A program made the translations under genes and the position numbers. From positions 1-37,384 of the forward strand of contig JAJPEN010000022.1 in assembly GCA_021166835.1 (NCBI GenBank): a stretch of DNA of 37,384 nt, written 5' to 3'. Of this stretch, positions 1 through 9,480 are shown one piece after another; within the stretch, counting starts at the first letter, position 1; each line of letters begins with the position of its first letter. This DNA comes from Burkholderiaceae bacterium (GTDB lineage Bacteria; Pseudomonadota; Gammaproteobacteria; Burkholderiales; Burkholderiaceae). The notes beneath the pieces were generated by a model that was not told the origin of the DNA, searched no databases, and was given only the letters and a program-made list of their open reading frames with translations.

Positions 1-138
1 GGCCGCTGCCTGCACGGCGAGGCGAGCGAAGAAGAGACTGCCGCCTTTCGCGCCGCATGGCAGGACCGCGTGCGCAGGCTGCTGCTCGAGCACGCCGACG
101 ACCCCGAGGTGATCGAGCTGCGCGACGTGCGCTGCTGA
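1..138 (+). CDS. C-terminal 45 residues of an unidentified protein (partial)
   Basis: The frame is open from base 1 and stops at the TGA at 136-138. It gives 45 residues rich in Glu, Arg and Leu, ending in Arg-Asp-Val-Arg-Cys, with a predicted amphipathic helix (AWQDRVRRLLLEHADD). Codon choice is the G/C-ending pattern of the neighbouring genes, so I take this as the true end of a gene that begins outside the window. No family can be recognised from this piece. A strong inverted repeat at 166-200 follows it and may end its transcript. Confidence 0.55.
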   Translation, partial: GRCLHGEASEEETAAFRAAWQDRVRRLLLEHADDPEVIELRDVRC

Positions 139-165
139 AGAGGCGGCTGGTACGCCGGTTGCTTC

Positions 166-200
166 AGGGGCGCGGCCGCGGCCGATGGTGCCGCGCCCCT
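166..200 (+). terminator. GC-rich 11-bp inverted repeat between the first gene and the hemerythrin gene
   Basis: Arms 166-176 (AGGGGCGCGGC) and 190-200 are perfectly complementary over 11 bp with a 13-nt loop. There is no T-tract after it, so it is not a canonical intrinsic terminator. It lies 27 bp after the upstream stop and ends two bases before the GGAG ribosome binding site (203-206) of the hemerythrin gene. It could end or protect the upstream transcript, or act as a 5' leader hairpin of the downstream gene. Confidence 0.45.
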
Positions 201-214
201 ACGGAGATGCAGCC

Positions 215-748
215 ATGCCCGGTACCCGTGCCGCGACCCACAAGACGACCACCCGCTCCCGCTCGCGCAAGGAGAAGGAGAACGATCCGATCGCGTTGCT
301 CGAAGCCGATCACCGCGCAGTCGAGAAGATGTTCAAGGAGTTCGAGAAGAAGAAGGAGAAGGACCGCGACGCGGCGATCGAGCTGGTCGGCCGCATCCTC
401 ACCGAACTGACCGTGCACGCGCAGATCGAGGAAGAGATCTTCTATCCGGCGATGCGCGAGTCGGGCGGCGACAAGATGGCCGACCTGCTCGACGAGGCCG
501 AGGTCGAGCACGCGAGCGCGAAGGACCTGATCGCGCAGATCTCGTCGATGTCGCCCGACGAGGAGCTGTACGACGCCAGGGTGACGGTGCTCGGCGAATA
601 CGTGAAGCACCACGTGAAGGAGGAGGAGGGCGAGATCTTCCCGAAGGCGAAGAAGGCCGGCGTCGACATGGAAGAGCTGGGCAACCTGCTCGCCGAGCGC
701 AAGCAGGAGCTGATGCAGGAAATGGGCGACGGCGCGGCGGCGTCCTGA
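215..748 (+). CDS. Hemerythrin HHE-domain cation-binding protein
   Basis: A 177-residue cytoplasmic protein. The N-terminal ~30 residues are basic and low-complexity; a four-helix HHE fold follows. The expected iron ligands are visible in order: His in EADHRAVEKMF, His and Glu in VHAQIEEEIFYPAM, His in EVEHASAKDL, and His-His plus Glu in VKHHVKEEEGEIFP. In this family a di-iron site binds oxygen, NO or acts in redox stress; the precise role here is unknown. I chose the ATG at 215 because GGAG at 203-206 lies 8 bases upstream; the in-frame ATG at 185 lacks such a site and falls inside the hairpin at 166-200. The following DUF421 gene starts 30 bp downstream on the same strand and may be co-transcribed. 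Confidence 0.9.
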   Translation: MPGTRAATHKTTTRSRSRKEKENDPIALLEADHRAVEKMFKEFEKKKEKDRDAAIELVGRILTELTVHAQIEEEIFYPAMRESGGDKMADLLDEAEVEHASAKDLIAQISSMSPDEELYDARVTVLGEYVKHHVKEEEGEIFPKAKKAGVDMEELGNLLAERKQELMQEMGDGAAAS

Positions 749-778
749 TACGTCGCCGGCAGCGAACGACCCGTCCGG

Positions 779-1288
779 ATGTGGATCCCGGCCGAACCGT
801 GGTGGGAAGCGATCGTCCGGGCGGCGTCGGTCTATCTGTCGCTGATGGTGCTGATGCGGCTGGCCGGCAAGCGCACGCTCAGCCAGCTCACGCCTTTCGA
901 CCTGCTCGTCATGCTGCTGCTCAGCGAGGCGGTGAGCCCGTCGATCGGGGGCAACGACCAGTCGATCGTCGGCGGCGTCATCCGCGCAGCGACGCTGATC
1001 GGCCTGAATCTCGCCGTCGGCTACGCGACCGCGCGCAGCCGCTCGGTCGAGCGCTTCATCCAGGGCGCGCCGGTCGTCATCGGCCGAGACGGAAAGCTGT
1101 TCGAGAAGGTGCTGCGGCGCCAGCGCATCGGTCGCGACGACATCGAGAAGGCGCTGCGCGAGGCGCAGTGCGAACTGCCGGATCTCGCGCTCGCCGTGCT
1201 CGAGCCTGACGGCCAGATCACGATCTGGAAGGCCTCGGAGCTGAAGCAGGGCGAGGCGCCGTCGACCGGGCCGGTGGCACCGCCCTGA
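779..1288 (+). CDS. DUF421/YetF-family membrane protein
   Basis: A 169-residue protein with two or three hydrophobic segments in the first ~85 residues (around VYLSLMVLMRLAG, PFDLLVMLLLSEAV and ATLIGLNLAVGYA), then a soluble domain with the YetF-type pattern GAPVVIGRDGKLF, RIGRDDIEKALRE and LALAVLEPDGQITIWK. The family is anchored in the cytoplasmic membrane with its soluble domain on the cytoplasmic side; Bacillus homologues are linked to spore or stress physiology, but biochemical function is unknown. The length fits a compact family member. It follows the hemerythrin gene by 30 bp and converges with the CinA-like gene, whose stop lies 8 bp away. Confidence 0.85.
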   Translation: MWIPAEPWWEAIVRAASVYLSLMVLMRLAGKRTLSQLTPFDLLVMLLLSEAVSPSIGGNDQSIVGGVIRAATLIGLNLAVGYATARSRSVERFIQGAPVVIGRDGKLFEKVLRRQRIGRDDIEKALREAQCELPDLALAVLEPDGQITIWKASELKQGEAPSTGPVAPP

Positions 1289-1296
1289 CCGCCGTG

Positions 1297-1791
1297 TCAG
1301 CTGCGCGGCCGGGCGCCGCCGTGATAGTGCGGAATGCGTTCGAGCGCGTAGTCGGCCGCCGAGCGGCGCACGGCGTTGCGCGAACCGTCGAAGTGCCGCG
1401 TCTCGGAGAACAGCTGCGTGCCGTCCTCGCCGCGCACCGCCCAGGCGAAGCAGATGGTGCCGGCGGGCACGTCGCTGCCCTCGGGCGGCTCGTCGGCCAC
1501 GCCGGTGTCGGCGATCGCGACCGAAGCCTCGCTGCGTTCCAGTGCGCCCAGCGCCATTTCGCGCGCCACCTCCTCGCTGGTGAGACCGAAACGATCGATC
1601 GTCTGCGGCGAGACGCCCAGCAGCCGGCACTTCGCCTGCGGCGAATAGACGACGTAGCCGACTTCGAGCGAGCTGCCGACGCCGGTCGCGTCGGCCAGGC
1701 GCCCGGCGATCAGCCCGGCCGTGCACGACTCGGCAGTGGCGACCACGAGGCGGTTGTCCTTCAGGTACGAGAGCAGCTTCTTCAGTTCCAT
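1297..1791 (-). CDS. CinA-like nicotinamide-nucleotide amidase (PncC family)
   Basis: A 164-residue protein equal to the stand-alone C-terminal CinA domain. This family deamidates nicotinamide mononucleotide to nicotinate mononucleotide in pyridine-nucleotide recycling. The signature around the nucleophilic serine is visible as ATAESCTAGLIAGRL (residues 18-32), followed by VGYVVYSPQAKCRLLGV and the later DTGVADEPP...VPAGTICFAW strand-loop. The serine motif has Ala where most members have Gly (ESCTGG), a tolerated variation as far as I know. The start at 1791 gives the usual N-terminus; the frame extends far upstream but that part has no CinA similarity. No competence genes are near, so the old competence name is not informative. 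Confidence 0.88.
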   Translation of the reverse strand: MELKKLLSYLKDNRLVVATAESCTAGLIAGRLADATGVGSSLEVGYVVYSPQAKCRLLGVSPQTIDRFGLTSEEVAREMALGALERSEASVAIADTGVADEPPEGSDVPAGTICFAWAVRGEDGTQLFSETRHFDGSRNAVRRSAADYALERIPHYHGGARPRS

Positions 1792-1921
1792 GACGTCGCG
1801 GAAAAACGGGCATGCCGTCGGTGCATTCGACGCGCCTGCCTGCCGCCCGCGTAAGATCGAAACCGGCAGGTCGCGCCGCGCAGCCGGGCAGCAACGGCGT
1901 CGCGCGGCAGGAGGTACGCAG

Positions 1922-2464
1922 TTGATCTCATCGCCTTCCATGCTCGACGCCTTCCTCGCCACGATCGTCCAGTTGGCGGGCGCGCGCGCCGGAACCTTGC
2001 AGGTGCCGTCCTTCGACGGCGAGCCCGACTTCTTCGCGTCGTGGGAACGCGCGAACGTACTCGGCGAGCAGATCCGCCTCCCGTCCACCCGCGTCGTTCT
2101 GCCGCTCGAAAGCGGCGGCAGGACGCTCGGCCTGTTCACGCTGCATTTCGACCCGCCCGCGGTCGCGCAGGACGATCCCGCTGCGCCGTACAAGTCGGGC
2201 ACCGCGGGCGCGCCGGCCGCGAAGTCGGCCGGCCGCGGCTCCGCGAGCGGCCTGCTGCCCGAGACGCTCACCGCGCGCGAGCGCGAGATCCTCTCGCACA
2301 TCGCTTCCGGGCGGAGCAACAAGACGATCGCCCGTACGCTCGGCATCAGCCCCGACACCGTCAAGCTGCACGTGCGCCACATCATGGCCAAGCTCGGCTG
2401 CCGCTCGCGCGTGGCGGCCGCGGTGCTCGCCGTGCAGCACGGGCTCGCGCACGAGCGCGCATAG
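1922..2464 (+). CDS. LuxR/NarL-type transcriptional regulator without receiver domain (TTG start)
   Basis: About 180 residues. The N-terminal ~75 residues (LATIVQLAGARAG ... VVLPLESGGRTLGLFTLHFD) look like a shortened GAF-type sensor domain. A Pro/Ala/Ser linker follows, then a NarL/LuxR helix-turn-helix: LTAREREILSHIASGRSNKTIARTLG and SPDTVKLHVRHIMAKLG. There is no phospho-acceptor receiver domain. The start is decided by AGGAGG at 1909-1914, seven bases before TTG at 1922; the in-frame ATG at 1940 is too far from it. It precedes the yeeE-like gene by 62 bp on the same strand, so it probably controls that gene and perhaps the sulP promoter. The signal it senses is unknown. Confidence 0.85.
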   Translation: MISSPSMLDAFLATIVQLAGARAGTLQVPSFDGEPDFFASWERANVLGEQIRLPSTRVVLPLESGGRTLGLFTLHFDPPAVAQDDPAAPYKSGTAGAPAAKSAGRGSASGLLPETLTAREREILSHIASGRSNKTIARTLGISPDTVKLHVRHIMAKLGCRSRVAAAVLAVQHGLAHERA

Positions 2465-2470
2465 CGGCGG

Positions 2471-2485
2471 GCGGGCACGGCCCGC
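2471..2485 (+). terminator. Small GC hairpin after the LuxR-type gene
   Basis: GCGGGC (2471-2476) and GCCCGC (2480-2485) pair around a 3-nt loop directly after the regulator stop at 2464. There is no immediate T-run; a short TTTTT lies further on at 2503-2507 inside a second weak CGGAA/TTCCG stem. It could attenuate read-through into the transporter gene. The evidence is weak. Confidence 0.25.
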
Positions 2486-2526
2486 GGCCGTATCATCGGA
2501 AGTTTTTCCGGCGGATTCTCTCTTCG

Positions 2527-3642
2527 ATGGAAACGGAACTGCCCTCGGCGGCGACGATCGCCTGGCTGGGCTTCGCCCTCGGCGCCGTCTTCGGCTTCGT
2601 CGGCAACAAGACGAACTTCTGCACGATGGGCGCGGTCTCCGACATCGTGCACATGGGCGACTGGACGCGCATGCGCATGTGGGTGCTGGCGATCGCGGTG
2701 GCGATGCTCGGCGTCTGGGCGTTGCAGGCGCTGGAGCTGGTCGACACGCACAAGTCGCTGTACGCCAGTCCGAACCTGATGTGGCTGTCCAACCTCGCCG
2801 GCGGACTGCTGTTCGGCATCGGCATGACGCTCGCGTCGGGCTGCACGAGCAAGACGCTGATCCGCATCGGCGGCGGCAACCTGAAGTCGGTCGTCGTCTT
2901 CGTCGTGCTGGCGATCTCGGCCTACGTGACGCTCAAGGGGCTGTTCGGCGTCTGGCGCGTGAACACCTTCGACACCGTCTCGGTGCAGCTGCCGTCCACC
3001 CAGGACCTGCCGACGCTCGTCGCTACCGCCTGGGGGCTGCCGGTTGCGCTCGTCGCGCGCTGGCTGCCGCCGCTGGCCGCCGCGGCGCTGCTCGTCTTCG
3101 TCTTCTCCGACCGGCAGGCGCGCGGCCTCGACACGCTGCTCGGCGGCATCGTCGTCGGCCTGACGATCGTCGGCGGCTGGTACGTCACCGGCCACGTCGG
3201 CTACGTCGCCGAGCATCCGGAGACGCTCGAGGAGGCGTTCATCGCCACCAACGGCAACCGTCCCGAATCGCTGTCGCTGGTCGCGCCCTTCGCCTACACG
3301 CTCGAACTGCTGATGTTCTGGAGCGACCAGAGCAAGCACGTCACCTTCGGCATCGCCACCGCGCTGGGGATCGTCGCCGGTTCGCTCGCCTATGCGCTGC
3401 TCAGCCGCACCTACCACGAGGAGAGCTTCCCCGACGCGGCCGACCTGAAGCGGCACGTGGCGGGCGCCGTGCTGATGGGCTTCGGCGGCATCACGGCGCT
3501 CGGCTGCACGATCGGGCAGGGCCTGAGCGGGCTGTCGACGCTGGCGGTCGGATCGGTGATCACCTTCTTCTCGATCGTCGCCGGCGCGGCGCTGATGATG
3601 AAGCTCGACTACTGGCGACTGATGCGCGAAGCCCACGCGTAG
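2527..3642 (+). CDS. YeeE/YedE-family (TsuA-like) sulfur-compound transporter
   Basis: A 371-residue polytopic inner-membrane protein with about nine to ten hydrophobic segments. It has the three conserved cysteine loops of YeeE/YedE proteins: NKTNFCTMGAVSD (Cys32), GIGMTLASGCTSKTLIR (Cys106) and GFGGITALGCTIGQGLSG (Cys327). In the thiosulfate transporter TsuA these cysteines line the permeation path and pass thiosulfate across the membrane; selenium or other sulfur-compound uptake has been proposed for relatives. No TusA/TsuB-like partner follows, as it often does in this family. The ATG at 2527 gives the usual N-terminus but has no good ribosome binding site, so expression may depend on coupling to the upstream regulator transcript. 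Confidence 0.92.
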   Translation: METELPSAATIAWLGFALGAVFGFVGNKTNFCTMGAVSDIVHMGDWTRMRMWVLAIAVAMLGVWALQALELVDTHKSLYASPNLMWLSNLAGGLLFGIGMTLASGCTSKTLIRIGGGNLKSVVVFVVLAISAYVTLKGLFGVWRVNTFDTVSVQLPSTQDLPTLVATAWGLPVALVARWLPPLAAAALLVFVFSDRQARGLDTLLGGIVVGLTIVGGWYVTGHVGYVAEHPETLEEAFIATNGNRPESLSLVAPFAYTLELLMFWSDQSKHVTFGIATALGIVAGSLAYALLSRTYHEESFPDAADLKRHVAGAVLMGFGGITALGCTIGQGLSGLSTLAVGSVITFFSIVAGAALMMKLDYWRLMREAHA

Positions 3643-3663
3643 CGCCGGCGGCAGGTGCCCGGC

Positions 3664-3693
3664 ATGTGCTCCACGTTATAATGCGAAGCACAT
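3664..3693 (+). promoter_or_regulatory. sulP promoter -10 box inside a 7-bp inverted repeat (operator candidate)
   Basis: A perfect TATAAT occurs at 3677-3682 in otherwise GC-rich sequence, 46 bp before the sulP ATG. It is framed by ATGTGCT (3664-3670) and AGCACAT (3687-3693), a perfect 7-bp inverted repeat with a 16-bp centre. A dimeric regulator bound there would cover the -10 box and block initiation. No clear -35 hexamer is seen, which is consistent with a regulated promoter. The binding protein is unknown; the LuxR-type regulator upstream is one candidate. Confidence 0.5.
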
Positions 3694-3727
3694 CCCGCCG
3701 CACACCTCCCCCGCGAGTTCCAAGCCG

Positions 3728-5479
3728 ATGATTGCACTGCTCGAAGCGCGCAGCGCCGGCCTTCTGCGCCGCGAGCACTGGCTGACGAACATCGTCTCCG
3801 GAGCGATCGTCGGCGTCGTCGCGCTGCCGCTGGCGATGGCTTTCGCGATCGCCTCGGGGGCCAAGCCCGAGCAGGGCATCTACACGTCGATCGTCGCCGG
3901 CTTCCTCGTCTCGGTGCTCGGCGGCAGCCGCGTGCAGATCGCCGGGCCCACCGGCGCGTTCATCGTGATCCTCGCCGCGATCACCGCGCGCTACGGCATC
4001 GACGGATTGCAGATCGCGACGATGATGGCCGGCGCCATCCTGCTGCTGCTCGGCGTGGCGCGCATGGGCGCGATCATCAAGTTCATCCCCGACCCGGTGA
4101 TCGTCGGCTTCACCTCGGGCATCGGCGTCATCATCTTCGTCGGCCAGTGGAAGGATTTCTTCGGGCTGCCGGCGGTGAGCGGCGAGCATTTCCACCAGAA
4201 GCTGTGGCAGCTGCTGCAGGCGCTGCCGCAGCTGCACCTGGCGACCACGCTGCTCGCCGTCGCCTCGCTCGCGCTCGTGCTGTACGGCAACCGCATCCCG
4301 CGGCTCGGGCGCGTGCCCGGGCCGCTGATCGCGATGGTCTTCGCCACCGCGGTGCAGGCGCTGTTCGGCTTCGACGGCGTCGTCACGATCGGCAGCGCAT
4401 TCGGCGGGATTCCGCTCGGACTGCCCGAGCTGCGCCTGCCCGAGCTGAGCGCGGCGCGCATGATCGAGCTGATCGGTCCGGCGTTCACCATCGCGATGCT
4501 CGGCGCGATCGAGTCGCTGCTGTCGGCGGTGGTGGCCGACGGAATGGCCGGCACGCGCCACGACTCCAACCAGGAGCTGATCGGCCAGGGCATCGCCAAC
4601 CTGGCGGCGCCGCTGTTCGGCGGCTTCGCCGCCACCGGCGCGATCGCGCGCACCGCGACGAACATCCGCAACGGCGGCACCAGCCCGCTGGCCGGCGTCG
4701 TGCACGCGATCACGCTGCTGCTGATCGTCCTCGTGCTGGCGCCGCTGGCGGTGAACGTCCCGCTCGCCGCGCTGGCGGCGATCCTCTTCGTCGTCGCCTG
4801 GAACATGAGCGAGGCGAAGCACTTCCTGAAGATGGTGCGCCGCGCGCCGCGCGCCGACGTCGTCGTGCTGCTCGTCACCTTCGGCCTCACCGTGTTCGCC
4901 GACCTGGTCGTGGCGGTGAACATCGGCGTCATCCTGGCCACGCTGCAGTTCATGCGCCGGATGGCGTCGAGCGTCGAGGTGCAGAACGTCACGCACCAGG
5001 AACTGCACCAGGAGTTCGCGCATCGCGGCTTCCAGCAGCTGCCGCCGGGCGTGCTCGTCTATTCGGTCGACGGCCCGTTCTTCTTCGGCGCGGCGGAGAA
5101 CTTCGAGCGCGCGCTGGCCACCACGCACACCGATCCGCGCGTGCTGATCGTGCGCCTGGGCTGGGTGCCGTTCATCGACGAAACCGGGTTGCAGACGCTC
5201 GAGGAGGTCGTCGTCGACCTGCGGCGCCGCGGCGTGACGGTGATGCTCGCCGGCGCGAACGCGCGCGTGCGCGGCAAGCTCGAACGCGCCGGCCTGATCG
5301 AGCTGGTCGGCCGCGACAACTTCTTCGACGACCTGGCCCATGCGATCGAGGCGTCGCGCGCGCTGGCGCCCGAAGGCCCGACCACGGCGCTCGGGCGCCA
5401 GACGGTGCTCAGCGAAACCGCGCAGGCCGTGCTGCGAACGAGCCGGCAGTTCTTCTCGCAGCCGCCGGCGGATTCGTGA
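3728..5479 (+). CDS. SulP-family anion transporter with C-terminal STAS domain
   Basis: A 583-residue inner-membrane protein. The first ~410 residues hold the SulP transport core, with the hallmark N-terminal stretch VGVVALPLAMAFAIASGAKPEQGIYTS and VQIAGPTGAFIVILA, plus the later FTIAMLGAIESLLSAVVADGMAG. Residues ~430-550 form a STAS domain (VLVYSVDGPFFFGAAENF ... VLIVRLGWVPFIDETGLQTLEE). Members move sulfate, bicarbonate, dicarboxylates or other anions by symport or exchange; sequence alone does not give the substrate, though the adjacent YeeE gene favours sulfate. Translation initiates at the ATG at 3728 with only a weak ribosome binding site. It has its own promoter-like region at 3664-3693. 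Confidence 0.95.
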   Translation: MIALLEARSAGLLRREHWLTNIVSGAIVGVVALPLAMAFAIASGAKPEQGIYTSIVAGFLVSVLGGSRVQIAGPTGAFIVILAAITARYGIDGLQIATMMAGAILLLLGVARMGAIIKFIPDPVIVGFTSGIGVIIFVGQWKDFFGLPAVSGEHFHQKLWQLLQALPQLHLATTLLAVASLALVLYGNRIPRLGRVPGPLIAMVFATAVQALFGFDGVVTIGSAFGGIPLGLPELRLPELSAARMIELIGPAFTIAMLGAIESLLSAVVADGMAGTRHDSNQELIGQGIANLAAPLFGGFAATGAIARTATNIRNGGTSPLAGVVHAITLLLIVLVLAPLAVNVPLAALAAILFVVAWNMSEAKHFLKMVRRAPRADVVVLLVTFGLTVFADLVVAVNIGVILATLQFMRRMASSVEVQNVTHQELHQEFAHRGFQQLPPGVLVYSVDGPFFFGAAENFERALATTHTDPRVLIVRLGWVPFIDETGLQTLEEVVVDLRRRGVTVMLAGANARVRGKLERAGLIELVGRDNFFDDLAHAIEASRALAPEGPTTALGRQTVLSETAQAVLRTSRQFFSQPPADS

Positions 5480-5497
5480 CGGCCGCGGGCGGCGCGC

Positions 5498-5686
5498 CTA
5501 CCTCACTTTCGGGTTGGCGACGCCGGGCTGCGTGCGATAGCTGACGCCGTGCTGCGCGAGATAATCGCGGATCAGCTGGCGCACCACCTGCGAAGGGGTG
5601 ACGTCCTGCCGCGCGCACAGCGTCTCGAAGGCTTTCTTCTTCGCCGGGTCGATCAGCACTGTCAGGCGGGCGGTCTTGCGTTCCAT
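5498..5686 (-). CDS. Small CopG/ribbon-helix-helix-like protein
   Basis: 62 residues starting MERKTARLTVLIDPAKKKAFETLCARQ, followed by DVTPSQVVRQLIRDYLAQHG. The pattern of a short beta strand (ARLTVLID) then two helices separated by a T-P-S turn is the ribbon-helix-helix fold of CopG/Arc DNA-binding proteins. The start at 5686 is supported by GGAGGAG on the minus strand (5698-5704 on the plus strand), 11 bases upstream. There is no toxin gene beside it. It converges with sulP, whose stop lies 18 bp away. It may be an autonomous regulator or an orphan antitoxin; its target is unknown. Confidence 0.8.
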   Translation of the reverse strand: MERKTARLTVLIDPAKKKAFETLCARQDVTPSQVVRQLIRDYLAQHGVSYRTQPGVANPKVR

Positions 5687-5868
5687 GCGCGGAAGATCTC
5701 CTCCATGTGGATCGTATTCTAATCGGATGTGCGCGGGCGCGAGCGCCGCCGACGAAGGGTTCGGCGGTTGCGCGCGCCACGCGGCCGGTTGCCTTCTCCC
5801 GGCGGGTAGCAGCGGCGCAGGACGCCGGGCGGTTGCTTCCACCGCGGCGGCGCGCGACCATCGAAGGC

Positions 5869-6150
5869 ATGAAGCTTACGAAGCGTCTTCGGATCCGGGG
5901 CCTCGTGCAGGGAGTCGGCTTTCGCGCATCGCTGGCCGACGAGGCGCGCCTGCGCGGCCTGGCCGGATGGGTGCGCAACCGCAGCGACGGGACCGTCGAG
6001 GCGCTGGTGCACGGCGACGCGCAGGAACTCGACGCGCTGCTCGTCTGGGCGCGGCGCGGGCCGCGCGCCGCACGCGTGGATCGCGTCGAGGTGGAGGAAG
6101 CGGCGGCGGCGGACGTGCCGGCGCATTTCGAACAGCGGGCGACTGTGTGA
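5869..6150 (+). CDS. acyP: Acylphosphatase
   Basis: A 93-residue protein, the usual length of acylphosphatases, which hydrolyse the carboxyl-phosphate bond of acyl phosphates. The phosphate-binding loop GLVQGVGFRAS (residues 11-21) contains the catalytic arginine, Arg19. The second motif GWVRNRSDGTVEALVHG (residues 33-49) contains the catalytic asparagine, Asn37. The ATG at 5869 follows GAAGG at 5864-5868 immediately, so the ribosome binding site is poorly spaced; earlier in-frame ATGs would add non-homologous sequence. The protein faces lon, whose stop lies 186 bp away. Confidence 0.92.
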   Translation: MKLTKRLRIRGLVQGVGFRASLADEARLRGLAGWVRNRSDGTVEALVHGDAQELDALLVWARRGPRAARVDRVEVEEAAAADVPAHFEQRATV

Positions 6151-6190
6151 GCAGCGGCGGACGGAGATCGCTTCGCGTTCACGGGTTACC

Positions 6191-6280
6191 GTCTCGATGC
6201 CAGATGGCTGCGAAGAGCAGCGTTCACGTGTACGAAGCAGTTTCCGCAGCAAAAAATGCAGCGCTTCGCGGCATCGAGAC
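6191..6280. other. Structured convergent intergenic region with 11-bp inverted repeat
   Basis: Between acylphosphatase (stop 6150) and lon (stop 6337), GTCTCGATGCC at 6191-6201 is the exact complement of 6270-6280. Next to the inner ends, GCGAAG (about 6210-6215) can pair with CTTCGC (6264-6269), so a ~90-nt RNA could fold into a long interrupted stem. The interior includes an A6 run at 6251-6256 and is less GC-rich than its surroundings. It may be a bidirectional terminator, a small RNA or the remnant of a short mobile element; no flanking direct repeat was found. Confidence 0.35.
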
Positions 6281-6336
6281 TGCGGCAGGCCCGTGCACAG
6301 AGACAGGCTGCGGCTTACGCCTCCCGCCCCTCCGCC

Positions 6337-8895
<2,559 letters not shown>

Positions 8896-8905
8896 GTCGC
8901 GTCGT

Positions 8906-9310
8906 TCAGGTCGTCTTCTGCAGGCGGATCACGAGACAGCCCTGCTCGGAGCCGACGCGTACGCCGGCGTAGTGCCCGGGCGGCAAGGGAACCCGGCGCT
9001 CGAAGCGTCCCTGCGGAAGCTCGAGCCGGTGGATGACGGCGCTGCCCATCTGCTGCGGCAGCAGGCGCCTTCCGCTGACGACGAGCGCCCCGCCGTCGAT
9101 CACCGCCTGCACCTCGCGCTGGTCGACGCCGGGCAGGGCGACGTAGATCAGCACCTCGCGCTCGTCCTCGAGCACGTCCACCGGCGGCTCCCAGGTGGGC
9201 ACCGACGCCCGGCGCGGCCGGAAGAACTGCCGATGCAGGCGCTCGACCCGGCCGAGCGCGGCCAGCGCATCGGCCCACATCCAGTCGGGGGAATCGTCGT
9301 TTCGTCTCAT
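8906..9310 (-). CDS. Small heat shock protein (Hsp20/alpha-crystallin family)
   Basis: 134 residues. The alpha-crystallin domain covers residues ~40-130: WEPPVDVLEDEREVLIYVALPGVDQREVQAVIDGGALVVSGRR, then LELPQGRFERRVPLPPGHYAGVRVGSEQGCLVIRL. These ATP-independent chaperones hold unfolding proteins. The N-terminal arm is short (MRRNDDSPDWMWADAL). The ATG at 9310 is chosen because it begins the recognisable arm; an upstream ATG at 9394 would add 28 residues. About 80 bases upstream on the minus strand, CTTGCAG (9389-9395) and CCCGAGT (9369-9375) are 13 bp apart, a weak match to a heat-shock sigma-32 promoter. lon follows after 10 bp. Confidence 0.9.
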   Translation of the reverse strand: MRRNDDSPDWMWADALAALGRVERLHRQFFRPRRASVPTWEPPVDVLEDEREVLIYVALPGVDQREVQAVIDGGALVVSGRRLLPQQMGSAVIHRLELPQGRFERRVPLPPGHYAGVRVGSEQGCLVIRLQKTT

Positions 9311-9480
9311 CGGGGCTGGTTCTCGTTCGGTTGGTAGAACCTCGCGCGCAAGATACTCGCAATTCCCAACTCGGGACGGCTGTCGGAACTGCAAGACCCC
9401 GTGCCCAGTGCCGGCGTTCGCCGCCGTCGATCGCCGCGCGCTATCGTCGCTGTGGTCAGGGGAGAACAGAAGGAGACGTC

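Noticed and set aside
1721..1921. Longer start for the LuxR-type regulator at 1721
   Set aside because: The frame is open but overlaps the CinA-type gene on the other strand; the exact AGGAGG and TTG at 1922 are better.
3560..5341. Long open frames opposite sulP, hsp20-livK1, livM1 and lon
   Set aside because: They are shadows of high-GC codon usage: rich in Arg, His, Asp, Gln and without domains, while the opposite strand encodes clear family proteins.
6191..6280. Inverted-repeat region as a second MITE
   Set aside because: The ends have an 11-bp repeat but no target duplication is found on either side, so I keep it only as a structured region.
9311..9480. Heat-shock sigma-32 promoter for hsp20
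   Set aside because: CTTGCAG-N13-CCCGAGT matches only partly; noted in the hsp20 entry but not called as a feature.
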